DNA of 28,187 nucleotides from Caryophanales bacterium UBA1709. Lineage in GTDB: Bacteria; Bacillota_I; Bacilli_A; RFN20; UBA1709. The notes beneath the pieces were generated by a model, which saw only the letters and a program-made list of their open reading frames with translations, ran no database searches and was not told the DNA's origin. The position numbers and the translations under genes are program-made. Position 1 is the first letter of the stretch, and each line of letters starts with the position of its first letter. This document shows, one piece after another, positions 1 through 7,285 of this stretch. The stretch is from assembly GCA_002317215.1 (NCBI GenBank), contig DCJD01000017.1:22568-50754 (forward strand), read 5' to 3'.

Positions 1-16
1 CCAATATAAATAATTC

Positions 17-38
17 AAAGCCAATAATGGCTTTTTTA
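17..38 (+). terminator. Rho-independent terminator of an upstream gene
   Basis: A 6-bp inverted repeat, AAAGCC and GGCTTT around an AATAAT loop, runs into a T tract. It sits just upstream of the tRNA gene and most likely ends a plus-strand transcript entering from outside the window. The stem is short, so confidence is moderate. Confidence 0.55.
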
Positions 39-47
39 TTATATTCA

Positions 48-66
48 TATAATAATATGTTATAAT
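48..66 (+). promoter_or_regulatory. Candidate -10 elements for the tRNA-Arg/dnaD transcript
   Basis: Two TATAAT hexamers lie at 48-53 and 61-66, directly before the tRNA at 72. The first would place transcription start near 60 and leave a short leader. The second would start at the tRNA itself. No convincing -35 element is visible, and the region is very AT-rich, so this is tentative. Confidence 0.35.
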
Positions 67-71
67 AATTT

Positions 72-148
72 GCGCCCGTAGCTCAGAAGAATAGAGTATA
101 GCCCTCCGAAGGCTAAGGTCGCATGTTCAAATCATGTCGGGCGCACCA
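72..148 (+). tRNA. tRNA-Arg (anticodon CCG)
   Basis: The 77-nt sequence folds as a complete cloverleaf. The acceptor stem pairs GCGCCCG with CGGGCGC. The D stem pairs GCTC with GAGT. The anticodon stem pairs TAGCC with GGCTA around the loop CTCCGAA, and the T stem pairs GCATG with CATGT around TTCAAAT. The anticodon CCG at 106-108 reads the arginine codon CGG. The terminal CCA is encoded at 146-148. The ribosome binding site of dnaD begins directly after it, so the tRNA is probably cut out of a joint tRNA-dnaD transcript. Confidence 0.95.
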
Positions 149-161
149 AGAGGTAAATATT

Positions 162-788
162 ATGGATAAATATGATTTATTAGAAAAACAAATTGATTGG
201 AAAAACTTATTACTTGCAAACTATAAGAAATTAAACTTAAGTGAAGATGAAGTAATGACCATTTTAATGTGTCAATATTCTATAGATCATAACGAAAAAA
301 CTATAACTCCAGAATTATTATCCATTATGACTAATTATGATATTAAAAAATCTAGCAATTTATTAACTAGCCTTGTTAATAAATCTTTAATATATCTCGA
401 AGAAGATGATAATGGAAAATTCGTCACCACATTAAAAGGAATTAAAAGAATCCTAATTGATGATTTTATAAATAATCAAGAAGATGAAAACGAAACAACT
501 AGTCCTATTATTGATCTATTTGAAATAGAATTTGGCCGCCCATTATCCTTTGCTGAACTAGAAACCATTAAATCTTGGTTAAATAATGGATATAGTGAAG
601 ATTTAATTAAAAACGCTTTAAGAGAAGCTATAATACATAAAGTTTTAAATGTAAGATATATCGATAAAATACTATTAAATTATTCCAAACAAGAGGAAGT
701 TAAAAAAGAAGGTTATACAACTATTTCAGAGTCCTGGCGTAAAGATATGAAAGAAAGTATTCAAACATTAAATGAAAAAGATAAGTAA
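162..788 (+). CDS. dnaD: DnaD-family primosome protein
   Basis: This 208-residue protein resembles DnaD, which in Bacillota helps load the replicative helicase at origins and restarted forks. The N-terminal half (about residues 10-100) is helical with charged stretches, as expected for the winged-helix domain. The C-terminal half carries the conserved DnaD/DnaB2 domain, with FE.EFGRPLS, a Trp-containing helix and a later YIDKILLNY motif. I chose the ATG at 162 because AAGAGGT precedes it at good spacing. The in-frame ATG at 123 lies inside the tRNA and would give 13 spurious residues. The gene starts 13 nt after the tRNA and overlaps nth by 17 nt. The dnaD-nth order matches Bacillus. Confidence 0.9.
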   Translation: MDKYDLLEKQIDWKNLLLANYKKLNLSEDEVMTILMCQYSIDHNEKTITPELLSIMTNYDIKKSSNLLTSLVNKSLIYLEEDDNGKFVTTLKGIKRILIDDFINNQEDENETTSPIIDLFEIEFGRPLSFAELETIKSWLNNGYSEDLIKNALREAIIHKVLNVRYIDKILLNYSKQEEVKKEGYTTISESWRKDMKESIQTLNEKDK

Positions 789-1395
789 AACTGAATTCAT
801 AAACTTTTTAGATAATTATTTTTTAGATGCTCATTGCGAATTAAACTATCACAATGTTTTTGAATTATTAGTTGCTGTAATGCTTTCCGCTCAAACAACA
901 GATATTTCAGTTAATAAAGTAACTCCTGTCTTATTTGAAAAATATAAAACAATCCAAGAATTAGCAAATGCCAATCTAAATGATGTTGAAAATATAATTC
1001 ATAGTATAGGCCTATATAAAGCTAAAGCTAAAAATATAATTGAAGTAGCAAATGTTATCCATAATAACTATAACGATATAGTTCCTAATACTATCGATGA
1101 ATTAGTTAAACTAAAAGGTGTCGGAAGAAAAACCGCTTCAGTAGTACTAATTGAAGGATATAATCTTCCCGCATTACCAGTTGATACCCATATCTTAAGA
1201 GTTTCTAAAAGATTAGGAATTACTAACGAAAATGATGATGCTTATCAAACTGAAATGAAGCTAAGAAAGATACTTAATGAGGATAGATTAGCAAAAGCTC
1301 ATCACCAACTTATCTTTTTTGGAAGATATATGTGTAAAGCAAAAAATCCAAGTTGTAGTGATTGTCCTTTTAACAATAAATGCAATTATAAATAA
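772..1395 (+). CDS. nth: Endonuclease III (DNA glycosylase/AP lyase)
   Basis: This base-excision-repair enzyme removes oxidised pyrimidines and nicks abasic sites. The 207-residue protein has the helix-hairpin-helix motif LKGVGRKTA, with catalytic Lys120 and catalytic Asp138 in PVDTH. These numbers equal those of the E. coli enzyme. The C-terminus has the [4Fe-4S] loop C188-x6-C195-x2-C198-x5-C204. It overlaps the end of dnaD by 17 nt, which implies translational coupling, and only a weak ribosome binding site is seen. Its 3' end overlaps the convergent recU by 10 nt, and its probable terminator lies inside recU at 1450-1493. Confidence 0.96.
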   Translation: MKKISKTEFINFLDNYFLDAHCELNYHNVFELLVAVMLSAQTTDISVNKVTPVLFEKYKTIQELANANLNDVENIIHSIGLYKAKAKNIIEVANVIHNNYNDIVPNTIDELVKLKGVGRKTASVVLIEGYNLPALPVDTHILRVSKRLGITNENDDAYQTEMKLRKILNEDRLAKAHHQLIFFGRYMCKAKNPSCSDCPFNNKCNYK

Positions 1396-1946
1396 TATTC
1401 ATCAATTATTTTTAAATAATCTATTGGACATATATACGTTGATTTTATTAAAAATCCATTTTCTTTAAAATAATTTAAAGGAATGGATTTTTTGTTTTCT
1501 TTTAGTAAAGATTTTAACTTAGAAGTATGTAAAAAATAAATCTCATTTAGTTTAGAAAATCTTACTATAAGAAAACTAATGCCATCATACTCATCTACTT
1601 TTAGTAGATGATCTATCTGATTATCATGGATATTTGATAAGGGGAAAGAGGTTAATGACATTGTTTCTTTTGCCTCAAAATCAATATATTTTCCTTTATA
1701 TAATCCATTATAATCAGTAGTTGATGGCATCATAAAATAAGCTTCAATTATTTTATATGTGTTTTGATGATGAATCGCTTTTATAATTTTGATTGGAGTA
1801 GGTTTTTTATAAATTAAAGCTTTTTGAATATTTCGGTAATAAGTATTCGAAATATTAATTTCATTTTCTAACTCCATTCCTTTGTTACGATTATTAATAC
1901 TATGTTTTACTTCTAATGCTTTAATTCCTTTTGAATATTTAAGCAT
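1386..1946 (-). CDS. recU: RecU Holliday junction resolvase
   Basis: RecU cuts four-way DNA junctions during recombination and repair in Bacillota. The 186-residue protein has the N-terminal NR-x-KG-x-ELE motif near residues 19-27. It also has the nuclease core STTDY (Thr77, Asp78) and IDFEAKET (Glu91, Lys93). These align with the catalytic Thr87, Asp88, Glu101 and Lys103 of the B. subtilis protein at a constant offset of ten. AAAGGAG precedes the ATG. In Bacillus, recU sits with ponA near dnaD-nth. Here it is inverted, faces nth directly and overlaps it by 10 nt, with ypoC and ponA missing between them. Confidence 0.93.
   Translation of the reverse strand: MLKYSKGIKALEVKHSINNRNKGMELENEINISNTYYRNIQKALIYKKPTPIKIIKAIHHQNTYKIIEAYFMMPSTTDYNGLYKGKYIDFEAKETMSLTSFPLSNIHDNQIDHLLKVDEYDGISFLIVRFSKLNEIYFLHTSKLKSLLKENKKSIPLNYFKENGFLIKSTYICPIDYLKIIDEYYL
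1450..1500 (+). terminator. Intrinsic terminator of dnaD-nth embedded in recU
   Basis: AAAAATCCATT at 1450-1460 pairs with AATGGATTTTT at 1482-1492. The stem continues through a T-G and a C-G pair into TTTAAA/TTTAAA around an ATAA loop. That gives about 19 pairs with one bulged base. A T-rich run follows to about 1500. The orientation suits the plus-strand dnaD-nth transcript, about 55 nt after the nth stop. The whole element lies within the coding sequence of the convergent recU. Confidence 0.7.
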
Positions 1947-1969
1947 ATATAAGCTCCTTTATTATTAAA

Positions 1970-1975
1970 ATTATA
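1970..1975 (-). promoter_or_regulatory. Candidate -10 element for recU
   Basis: On the minus strand TATAAT lies about 24 nt before the recU start codon and upstream of its AAAGGAG ribosome binding site. No good -35 element is visible at the normal spacing. Confidence 0.35.
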
Positions 1976-2004
1976 GACAATTTTAAGATATAAATATATT
2001 TATT

Positions 2005-2033
2005 TTATAAAGATATTTAAAATGTGCTAAAAT
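2005..2033 (+). promoter_or_regulatory. Extended -10 promoter of rnpB
   Basis: TGTGC-TAAAAT at 2023-2033 matches the Gram-positive extended -10 pattern TRTGn plus a -10 hexamer. A weak -35 (TTATAA, 2005-2010, four of six matches) lies 17 nt upstream. Transcription would start near 2040, which is where the first helix of RNase P RNA begins. Confidence 0.6.
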
Positions 2034-2038
2034 AAATT

Positions 2039-2376
2039 AGTTAATTCGAGCAATCGCTGCTAATTTATTTAGTAGAGGAAAGTCCATGCTCGCACTATCT
2101 GCGATGATAGTAGTGTTTGTGCTAGATTAATTAATAAGTCTAGGTAGAGAAATCTAACGGCGGATGAGAACCTAAAGTTTATCCATGGTTTAAGTCCATA
2201 AAGTGCCACAGTGACGGAGTCTATAGAGAAATTTATAGAGTGGAACGCGGTAAACCCCACAAGCGAGAAACCCAAATTTGGTAGGGGAACGAAGAAGAGA
2301 TAATTGAATCAAATCTTTGATGTGAAAACATAGATAAATGGTTGCTTAATACAGAACATGGCTTATAGAATTAACT
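2039..2376 (+). ncRNA. rnpB: RNase P RNA, bacterial type B
   Basis: This is the catalytic RNA that trims the 5' ends of precursor tRNAs. The terminal helix pairs AGTTAATTC (2039-2047) with GAATTAACT (2368-2376). Universal segments are present in order: GAGGAAAGTCC at 2075-2085, AAAGTGCCACAGTGACG near 2199-2216, GGAACGCGGTAAACCCC near 2242-2258, GCGAGAAACCCAAATTTGG near 2263-2281, and ACAGAACATGGCTTA at 2351-2365. The sequence closely follows Bacillus rnpB, so it is type B, but at about 338 nt it is shorter. No terminator separates it from pgsA, which starts 16 nt after the last helix. Confidence 0.95.
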
Positions 2377-2392
2377 TTTATAGGAGAATAAT

Positions 2393-3010
2393 ATGGGATT
2401 ATTTAATAAACTAAACACACCAAATAAATTAACACTATGTAGAATGATTGGAGTTATTTTTATTGTTATTATCGGAGTAATTGATTTCTATTTTAAGAAA
2501 CAATTAACAATATATAATTCAAATAATGTTTCTTTTACATGGACTAGAATTATAATATTAGTTTTATTCTTAGGTTGTTCATATACCGATCATTTAGATG
2601 GGAAGATTGCTAGAAAAAATAATCAAATTACAACATTTGGAAAATTTGCTGATCCTATTGCTGATAAATCATTAAATAATTCTCTATTTATTATATTGGC
2701 TGTTAATCATGAATTAACTTTATTAGTCCCTTTGATCTTTGTATTAAGAGATACTATTGTGGATGGAATTAGAATTATTGCTGCACAGAAAAACAAAGTA
2801 TTAGCAGCATCATTTTTTGGAAAATTAAAGACAGTAATTCAAGTAGTTTTAGCTGCTTATTATTTGATTTGCTATCCATTATTTAATGCGGTTTTAGTAT
2901 TAAAAGTAATCGGCATTATATTATGTGTGATTGCTATAATAACCAGTTTAGGCAGTGGTATTGAATATCTTAAGAATAATAAAGATATGCTATTAGAAGG
3001 AGCAAAATAA
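2393..3010 (+). CDS. pgsA: CDP-diacylglycerol-glycerol-3-phosphate 3-phosphatidyltransferase
   Basis: PgsA makes phosphatidylglycerol phosphate, the first committed step to phosphatidylglycerol and cardiolipin, in the cytoplasmic membrane. The 205-residue protein has about four to five hydrophobic segments. It has an exact CDP-alcohol phosphotransferase signature: D66-x2-D69-G70-x2-A73-R74-x8-G83-x3-D87-x3-D91. TAGGAGA provides the ribosome binding site. The gene begins 16 nt after rnpB and shares its stop codon with the start of cinA (TAATG). The order pgsA-cinA-recA is the same as in Bacillus. It has about 15 extra residues between the first two membrane segments, which is within family variation. 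Confidence 0.94.
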   Translation: MGLFNKLNTPNKLTLCRMIGVIFIVIIGVIDFYFKKQLTIYNSNNVSFTWTRIIILVLFLGCSYTDHLDGKIARKNNQITTFGKFADPIADKSLNNSLFIILAVNHELTLLVPLIFVLRDTIVDGIRIIAAQKNKVLAASFFGKLKTVIQVVLAAYYLICYPLFNAVLVLKVIGIILCVIAIITSLGSGIEYLKNNKDMLLEGAK

Positions 3011-3459
3011 TGAATATTGTTGAATTATTAAATTCAAAAGGATTAACAATCAGTTGTGCTGAATCTTTTACAGGTGGAGGTTTTAGTAATTATATTACTA
3101 ATATTCCAAATGCTTCGAAATGCTTTATGGGCGGAATTGTTTGTTATAATGCTAAAATCAAAGAAAATATATTAGGAGTTAAGAAAGAAACCATTGAAGC
3201 ATTTGGAACTATATCAAAAGAATGCTGTGAAGAAATGGTTATTAATTGCCATAAACTATTTAATACTGATATTGCTATTTCTTTTACTGGAAATGCTGGT
3301 CCTAGTGCAAGTGAAGGCAAAGAAGTTGGATTGATTTATCTTGGATTTAGTTATAAAAATAGAACCATTATTAATGAATATCATCTAAAAGGAACCCGTG
3401 AAGAGGTCAAAAAACAGGCCATAGACATCATAATTCAAACAATTTTTGATTTTATTTAG
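3010..3459 (+). CDS. Stand-alone CinA C-terminal domain (NMN amidohydrolase, PncC-like)
   Basis: This 149-residue protein corresponds only to the C-terminal half of CinA. In other bacteria that domain (PncC) removes the amide of nicotinamide mononucleotide and recycles the NAD by-product made by DNA ligase. Family signatures are CAESFTGG near residues 16-23, the NAKIKENILGV segment near 47-57, and SFTGNAGP near 91-98. The N-terminal MoCF-like half found in Bacillus CinA is absent, but the position between pgsA and recA is conserved. It overlaps the pgsA stop by one base and has a good AGAAGGAG ribosome binding site. Amidase activity is inferred from the family. Confidence 0.9.
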   Translation: MNIVELLNSKGLTISCAESFTGGGFSNYITNIPNASKCFMGGIVCYNAKIKENILGVKKETIEAFGTISKECCEEMVINCHKLFNTDIAISFTGNAGPSASEGKEVGLIYLGFSYKNRTIINEYHLKGTREEVKKQAIDIIIQTIFDFI

Positions 3460-3508
3460 GAATTTGAGGGTCTTTTACTATATATATTAGTAGAAGGGAA
3501 AAATATAT

Positions 3509-4534
3509 ATGAACGAAAAAGAAAGTCTTAATCAAGAACAAGCATTACAAGAAGCTTTAAAAACGATTCAAAAGCAATTCGGAAAAGGTTCCGTAATGGT
3601 TTTGGGTGAAAATGAATTTGTTGATGTTGAAGCTTTGCCATCTGGAATAATGGCTTTAGACAAAGCCCTTGGAATTGGTGGATATCCTAAAGGACGTGTA
3701 ATAGAAATATATGGTCCTGAAAGCAGTGGTAAAACCACTGTTGCTTTGCATGCTGTTGCAGAAACCCAAAAACACGGCGGCAAAGTTGCTTTTATTGATG
3801 CAGAACATGCTATCGATCCTTCCTATGCTCAAAATTTAGGAGTAGATATCGATGAATTAATCTTATCTCAACCTGACACTGGCGAACAAGCAATGGATAT
3901 TGCTGATATATTAATTAAAAGTGGTGCCATTGATTTAGTAATCGTTGATTCTGTAGCAGCTCTTGTTCCAGAACAAGAATTAGAAGGAGAAATGACTGAT
4001 CAACAAATGGGATTACAAGCCCGTTTGATGTCAAAAGCGTTGCGTAAATTAAGTCCTTCATTATCAGCTTCTAAAGCAACCATCATCTTTATCAACCAAT
4101 TAAGAGAAAAGATGAGCACTGGCTTTATGATTGGAAACAACGAAACAACAAGTGGTGGTAGAGCATTGAAATATTATTCATCAGTAAGATTAGACATTCG
4201 TCGTATTGAAACTTTAAAAAAGAATAATGAGCCTTATGGTCAAAAGATAGCTATTAAAGTTGTCAAAAACAAAGTTGCTCCGCCATTTAAGACTGCAACT
4301 GTTTCAGTATTATATGGAGAAGGGGTTAGCGAATTTGAAAACATTATCGATTTAGCTATCGACTTAGGTATTGTTACTAAAAGTGGATCTTGGTTTAATT
4401 ATGGAGAAACAAGAATTGGTCAAGGAAGAGATTTAGTAAAACAGTATCTCAAAGATAACCCACTAATCTATAACGAGATAAAAGAAAAGACCAGAGAAAA
4501 ATTATTTGAGACAAAAAAAGAAGTTGGAGCTTAA
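3509..4534 (+). CDS. recA: RecA recombinase
   Basis: RecA forms ATP-dependent filaments on single-stranded DNA for strand exchange and repair. The 341-residue protein has the Walker A motif GPESSGKT (69-76), a Walker B segment LVIVDSVAAL, the loop-2 signature NNETTSGGRALK and the usual core. The C-terminal tail is short. AGAAGGGA before the ATG is the ribosome binding site. The gene follows cinA by 49 nt. No CGAAC-N4-GTTCG LexA/DinR box is visible before it, and no clear own promoter, so it may be read from upstream. Its TAA stop lies in the loop of the terminator shared with lepA. Confidence 0.98.
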   Translation: MNEKESLNQEQALQEALKTIQKQFGKGSVMVLGENEFVDVEALPSGIMALDKALGIGGYPKGRVIEIYGPESSGKTTVALHAVAETQKHGGKVAFIDAEHAIDPSYAQNLGVDIDELILSQPDTGEQAMDIADILIKSGAIDLVIVDSVAALVPEQELEGEMTDQQMGLQARLMSKALRKLSPSLSASKATIIFINQLREKMSTGFMIGNNETTSGGRALKYYSSVRLDIRRIETLKKNNEPYGQKIAIKVVKNKVAPPFKTATVSVLYGEGVSEFENIIDLAIDLGIVTKSGSWFNYGETRIGQGRDLVKQYLKDNPLIYNEIKEKTREKLFETKKEVGA

Positions 4535-4548
4535 CTCCAACTTCTTTT
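4516..4548. terminator. Bidirectional terminator between recA and lepA
   Basis: AAAAGAAGTTGGAG (4516-4529) pairs perfectly with CTCCAACTTCTTTT (4535-4548) around a five-base loop, a 14-bp stem. T tracts follow on both strands. The recA stop (4532-4534) begins in the loop, and the lepA stop (4547-4549) overlaps the far edge of the stem. Confidence 0.9.
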
Positions 4549-6355
4549 ATTGTTCTTTCATATCTAATACAGCCATGAAAGCTTCTTGAGGAACCTCAAC
4601 GCTTCCAATAGACTTCATTCGTTTTTTACCTTCTTTTTGTTTTTCTAGTAATTTCTTCTTTCGTGAAATATCTCCACCATAACATTTAGCAAGAACATCT
4701 TTACGAACTGCTTTAATATTTGTTCTAGCAATTACCTTTCCATTTACAGCAGCTTGAACTGGGATTTCAAATTGTTGGCGTGGAATTATATCTTTCAATT
4801 TACTAGTTATAACTTGCCCACGATTATAAGCAAAATCTTTGTGAACAATAATTGCAAGGGCATCTATTATATCTCCATTTAACATAATATCCATTTTTTG
4901 AAGATTAGATTTTCTATATCCATCAAGTTCATAATCCATTGAGGCATATCCTTTTGATACACTTTTTAAAGAATCAAAGAAATTAAAGATTATTTCTGAT
5001 AATGGCATTTCATAATTTAAATTGACACGATTAGCATCAATATAATCCATTGACACATATATTCCTCTTTTTCTTTGACACAATTCCATCAAACTTCCAA
5101 TATATTCGCTAGGTGTCATAATGCAAGCTTTAACATATGGTTCTTCAATGTGATCAACTTTTGTATTATCTGGCATTTGAGATGGATTATCTAAAAGGGT
5201 AATTGAACCATCAGTCATATAGATTTGATATTTAACAGATGGAGCGGTAGCAATTAGATTGAGGTTATATTCTCTTTCTAATCTTTCTTGAATAACGTCC
5301 ATATGTAGCAAACCTAAAAATCCACATCTGAATCCAAAACCTAAGGCCTGAGATGTTTCTGGTTCGAAAACTAAACTAGAATCATTTAAAGATAGTTTTT
5401 CTAAAGCATCTTTTAAGTCATTGTATTTATCATTATCAACAGGAAATAAACCACAATAAACCATTGGGTTTAATTTTCTATATCCAGGTAAAGGCGCATC
5501 GCATGGATCGTCAACTTTAGTGACTGTATCACCAACCTCGACATCTCTAATTGTTTTAATGGATGCTGCTATCCAACCAACTTCACCAGCATGCAAGCAA
5601 TCGGTTTTAACTTCTTTTGGTGTTTTAAATCCAAGTTCTAATACTTCATATGTAGCATTAGATTGCATAAATTTAATCTTATCACCAATTTCAATACAAC
5701 CATTTTTTACTCTAACATAAATAACGACTCCTCTATATGAATCATATATAGAATCAAATATTAAGGCTTGTAATTTATCATTATCGTTACCTTTAGGAGC
5801 TGGAATATGATTAACTACTGCTTCTAAAACTTGGTCGATATTTAATCCTGTTTTTGCAGATACACAAGGAGCGACATCACAAGGTAATCCAATTTGATTT
5901 TCTATTTCTTCTTTAACTAAATCTACATTAGCACTTGGTAAATCGATTTTATTAATTACTGGAATTATTTCTAGATCGTTATCTAAAGCTAAATATAAAT
6001 TGGCTAATGTTTGAGCTTCAACGCCTTGTGTTGCATCAACTACTAAAAGAGCCCCTTCACACGCTGCTAACGATCTTGAAACTTCATAAGTAAAGTCAAC
6101 ATGCCCCGGAGTATCAATTAAATGGAAAACATAATCTTGACCATCTTTAGCATGATATTGAATTTTCACCGCATTTAATTTAATAGTAATTCCTCTTTCT
6201 CTTTCGAGTTCAAGACTATCTAATAATTGCGATTTCATTTCTCTTTTTTCCACTGTGCCTGTTTGTTCAAGTATTCTATCGGCTAAAGTAGATTTGCCAT
6301 GATCAATATGAGCTATAATACAGAAATTTCTGATTTTCTTAATATCGTAAGACAT
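4547..6355 (-). CDS. lepA: Elongation factor 4 (LepA) GTPase
   Basis: LepA binds the ribosome and affects stalled or poorly positioned complexes during initiation and elongation. The 602-residue length is typical. GTPase motifs are the P-loop AHIDHGKST (residues 15-23), DTPGH (about 82-86) and NKID (about 135-138). The LepA C-terminal signature with the basic SRKKKLLEKQKEGKKRMK region is present. It is the last gene of the comEA operon. The start lies 2 nt after fmt, and AGAGGTG within the end of fmt acts as ribosome binding site. In Bacillus, lepA also lies downstream of the comE operon and holA. Confidence 0.98.
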   Translation of the reverse strand: MSYDIKKIRNFCIIAHIDHGKSTLADRILEQTGTVEKREMKSQLLDSLELERERGITIKLNAVKIQYHAKDGQDYVFHLIDTPGHVDFTYEVSRSLAACEGALLVVDATQGVEAQTLANLYLALDNDLEIIPVINKIDLPSANVDLVKEEIENQIGLPCDVAPCVSAKTGLNIDQVLEAVVNHIPAPKGNDNDKLQALIFDSIYDSYRGVVIYVRVKNGCIEIGDKIKFMQSNATYEVLELGFKTPKEVKTDCLHAGEVGWIAASIKTIRDVEVGDTVTKVDDPCDAPLPGYRKLNPMVYCGLFPVDNDKYNDLKDALEKLSLNDSSLVFEPETSQALGFGFRCGFLGLLHMDVIQERLEREYNLNLIATAPSVKYQIYMTDGSITLLDNPSQMPDNTKVDHIEEPYVKACIMTPSEYIGSLMELCQRKRGIYVSMDYIDANRVNLNYEMPLSEIIFNFFDSLKSVSKGYASMDYELDGYRKSNLQKMDIMLNGDIIDALAIIVHKDFAYNRGQVITSKLKDIIPRQQFEIPVQAAVNGKVIARTNIKAVRKDVLAKCYGGDISRKKKLLEKQKEGKKRMKSIGSVEVPQEAFMAVLDMKEQ

Positions 6356-6357
6356 AA

Positions 6358-7284
6358 CTACTTAGCACCTCTAATTTCTTCTTTATTGCCATTTAAGAAT
6401 GATTTAATATCCATTCTTTTCTTGCCTTCCATTTGCAATTCTAAAACTCTCAAACTTCCTTTGGCACATTTGATAATCATTTCTTTATTCGTACAAATAA
6501 CTTCGCCTGCCTCATTTATGGTGTTTTCTTCAACTATCTGAGTTTTATATATTTTGCAAATCTTATCATTAATAAAACAATGAGCACAAGGAATAGATGA
6601 TAAACCTCTAATTAGATTAAATACCTCTCTTACGGGTTTATTAAAATCAATTCTTTCTTCTTCTTTTTTAATATTAAAACCAAAAGTAACCAAGTTTTCA
6701 TCTTGTTTTAATCTTTTAACAGTTCCATTTAAATATTTAGGTAAAGTATCTATCAATATCTTTTTTGCAGCTTCAATTAGTTTTATTGATAATGAATCTA
6801 AATTATCTTCATCATCAATATTTACTTCAATTTGTGAATAAATATCTCCGGCATCCATAGCTTCAACCATATCCATTATGGAAATACCAGTTTTTGTGTA
6901 TCCATCAATAATAGAATGATGAATAGGTGCTCCGCCTCTTAATTTAGGCAATAATGATGCATGGACGTTGATACAACCTAAATGTGGATAATCTAAAATG
7001 TACTTAGGCAAAATTTGTCCATAAGCACAAGTTATAATTAAATCAGGTTTTACTTGATCTAAAAAATCTAAATGATTTTTTATCTTATCAAATTGATAAA
7101 CTGGAATTTCTAGATCTATAGCAGTCTTTTTAACTGGAGTTGGTTCTAAAATTTGTTTTCTTCCAACTGGCTTATCTAATTGAGAAACAACTCCAACAAC
7201 GTTATAATTGTTTTCTTTTAAAGTTTTAAGAATTTCTGCTGCAAAAACAGGAGTTCCCATAAATAATATTCTTACATCTTCCAT
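6358..7284 (-). CDS. fmt: Methionyl-tRNA formyltransferase
   Basis: Fmt formylates initiator methionyl-tRNA using 10-formyl-tetrahydrofolate. The 308-residue length is normal. It opens with ILFMGTPVFA and has the formyl-transfer site CINVHASLLP followed by RGGAPI. Asn106, His108 and Asp144 occupy the same positions as in the E. coli enzyme. A C-terminal OB-like domain follows. AAGGGGAG precedes the start, and holA ends only one base upstream. The usual partners def, priA and rsmB are not adjacent. Instead it is inserted between holA and lepA. Confidence 0.97.
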   Translation of the reverse strand: MEDVRILFMGTPVFAAEILKTLKENNYNVVGVVSQLDKPVGRKQILEPTPVKKTAIDLEIPVYQFDKIKNHLDFLDQVKPDLIITCAYGQILPKYILDYPHLGCINVHASLLPKLRGGAPIHHSIIDGYTKTGISIMDMVEAMDAGDIYSQIEVNIDDEDNLDSLSIKLIEAAKKILIDTLPKYLNGTVKRLKQDENLVTFGFNIKKEEERIDFNKPVREVFNLIRGLSSIPCAHCFINDKICKIYKTQIVEENTINEAGEVICTNKEMIIKCAKGSLRVLELQMEGKKRMDIKSFLNGNKEEIRGAK

Positions 7285-7285
7285 A

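Noticed and set aside
123..161. An upstream in-frame ATG extending dnaD by 13 residues
   Set aside because: It lies inside the T arm of the tRNA gene. The ATG at 162 has a proper ribosome binding site.
2069..2275. A 68-codon open frame on the minus strand
   Set aside because: It is fully antisense to the conserved RNase P RNA and has no family resemblance.
3460..3508. TACTA/TAGTA inverted repeat before recA as a possible SOS operator
   Set aside because: The arms are only five bases in AT-rich DNA and do not match the CGAAC-N4-GTTCG box.
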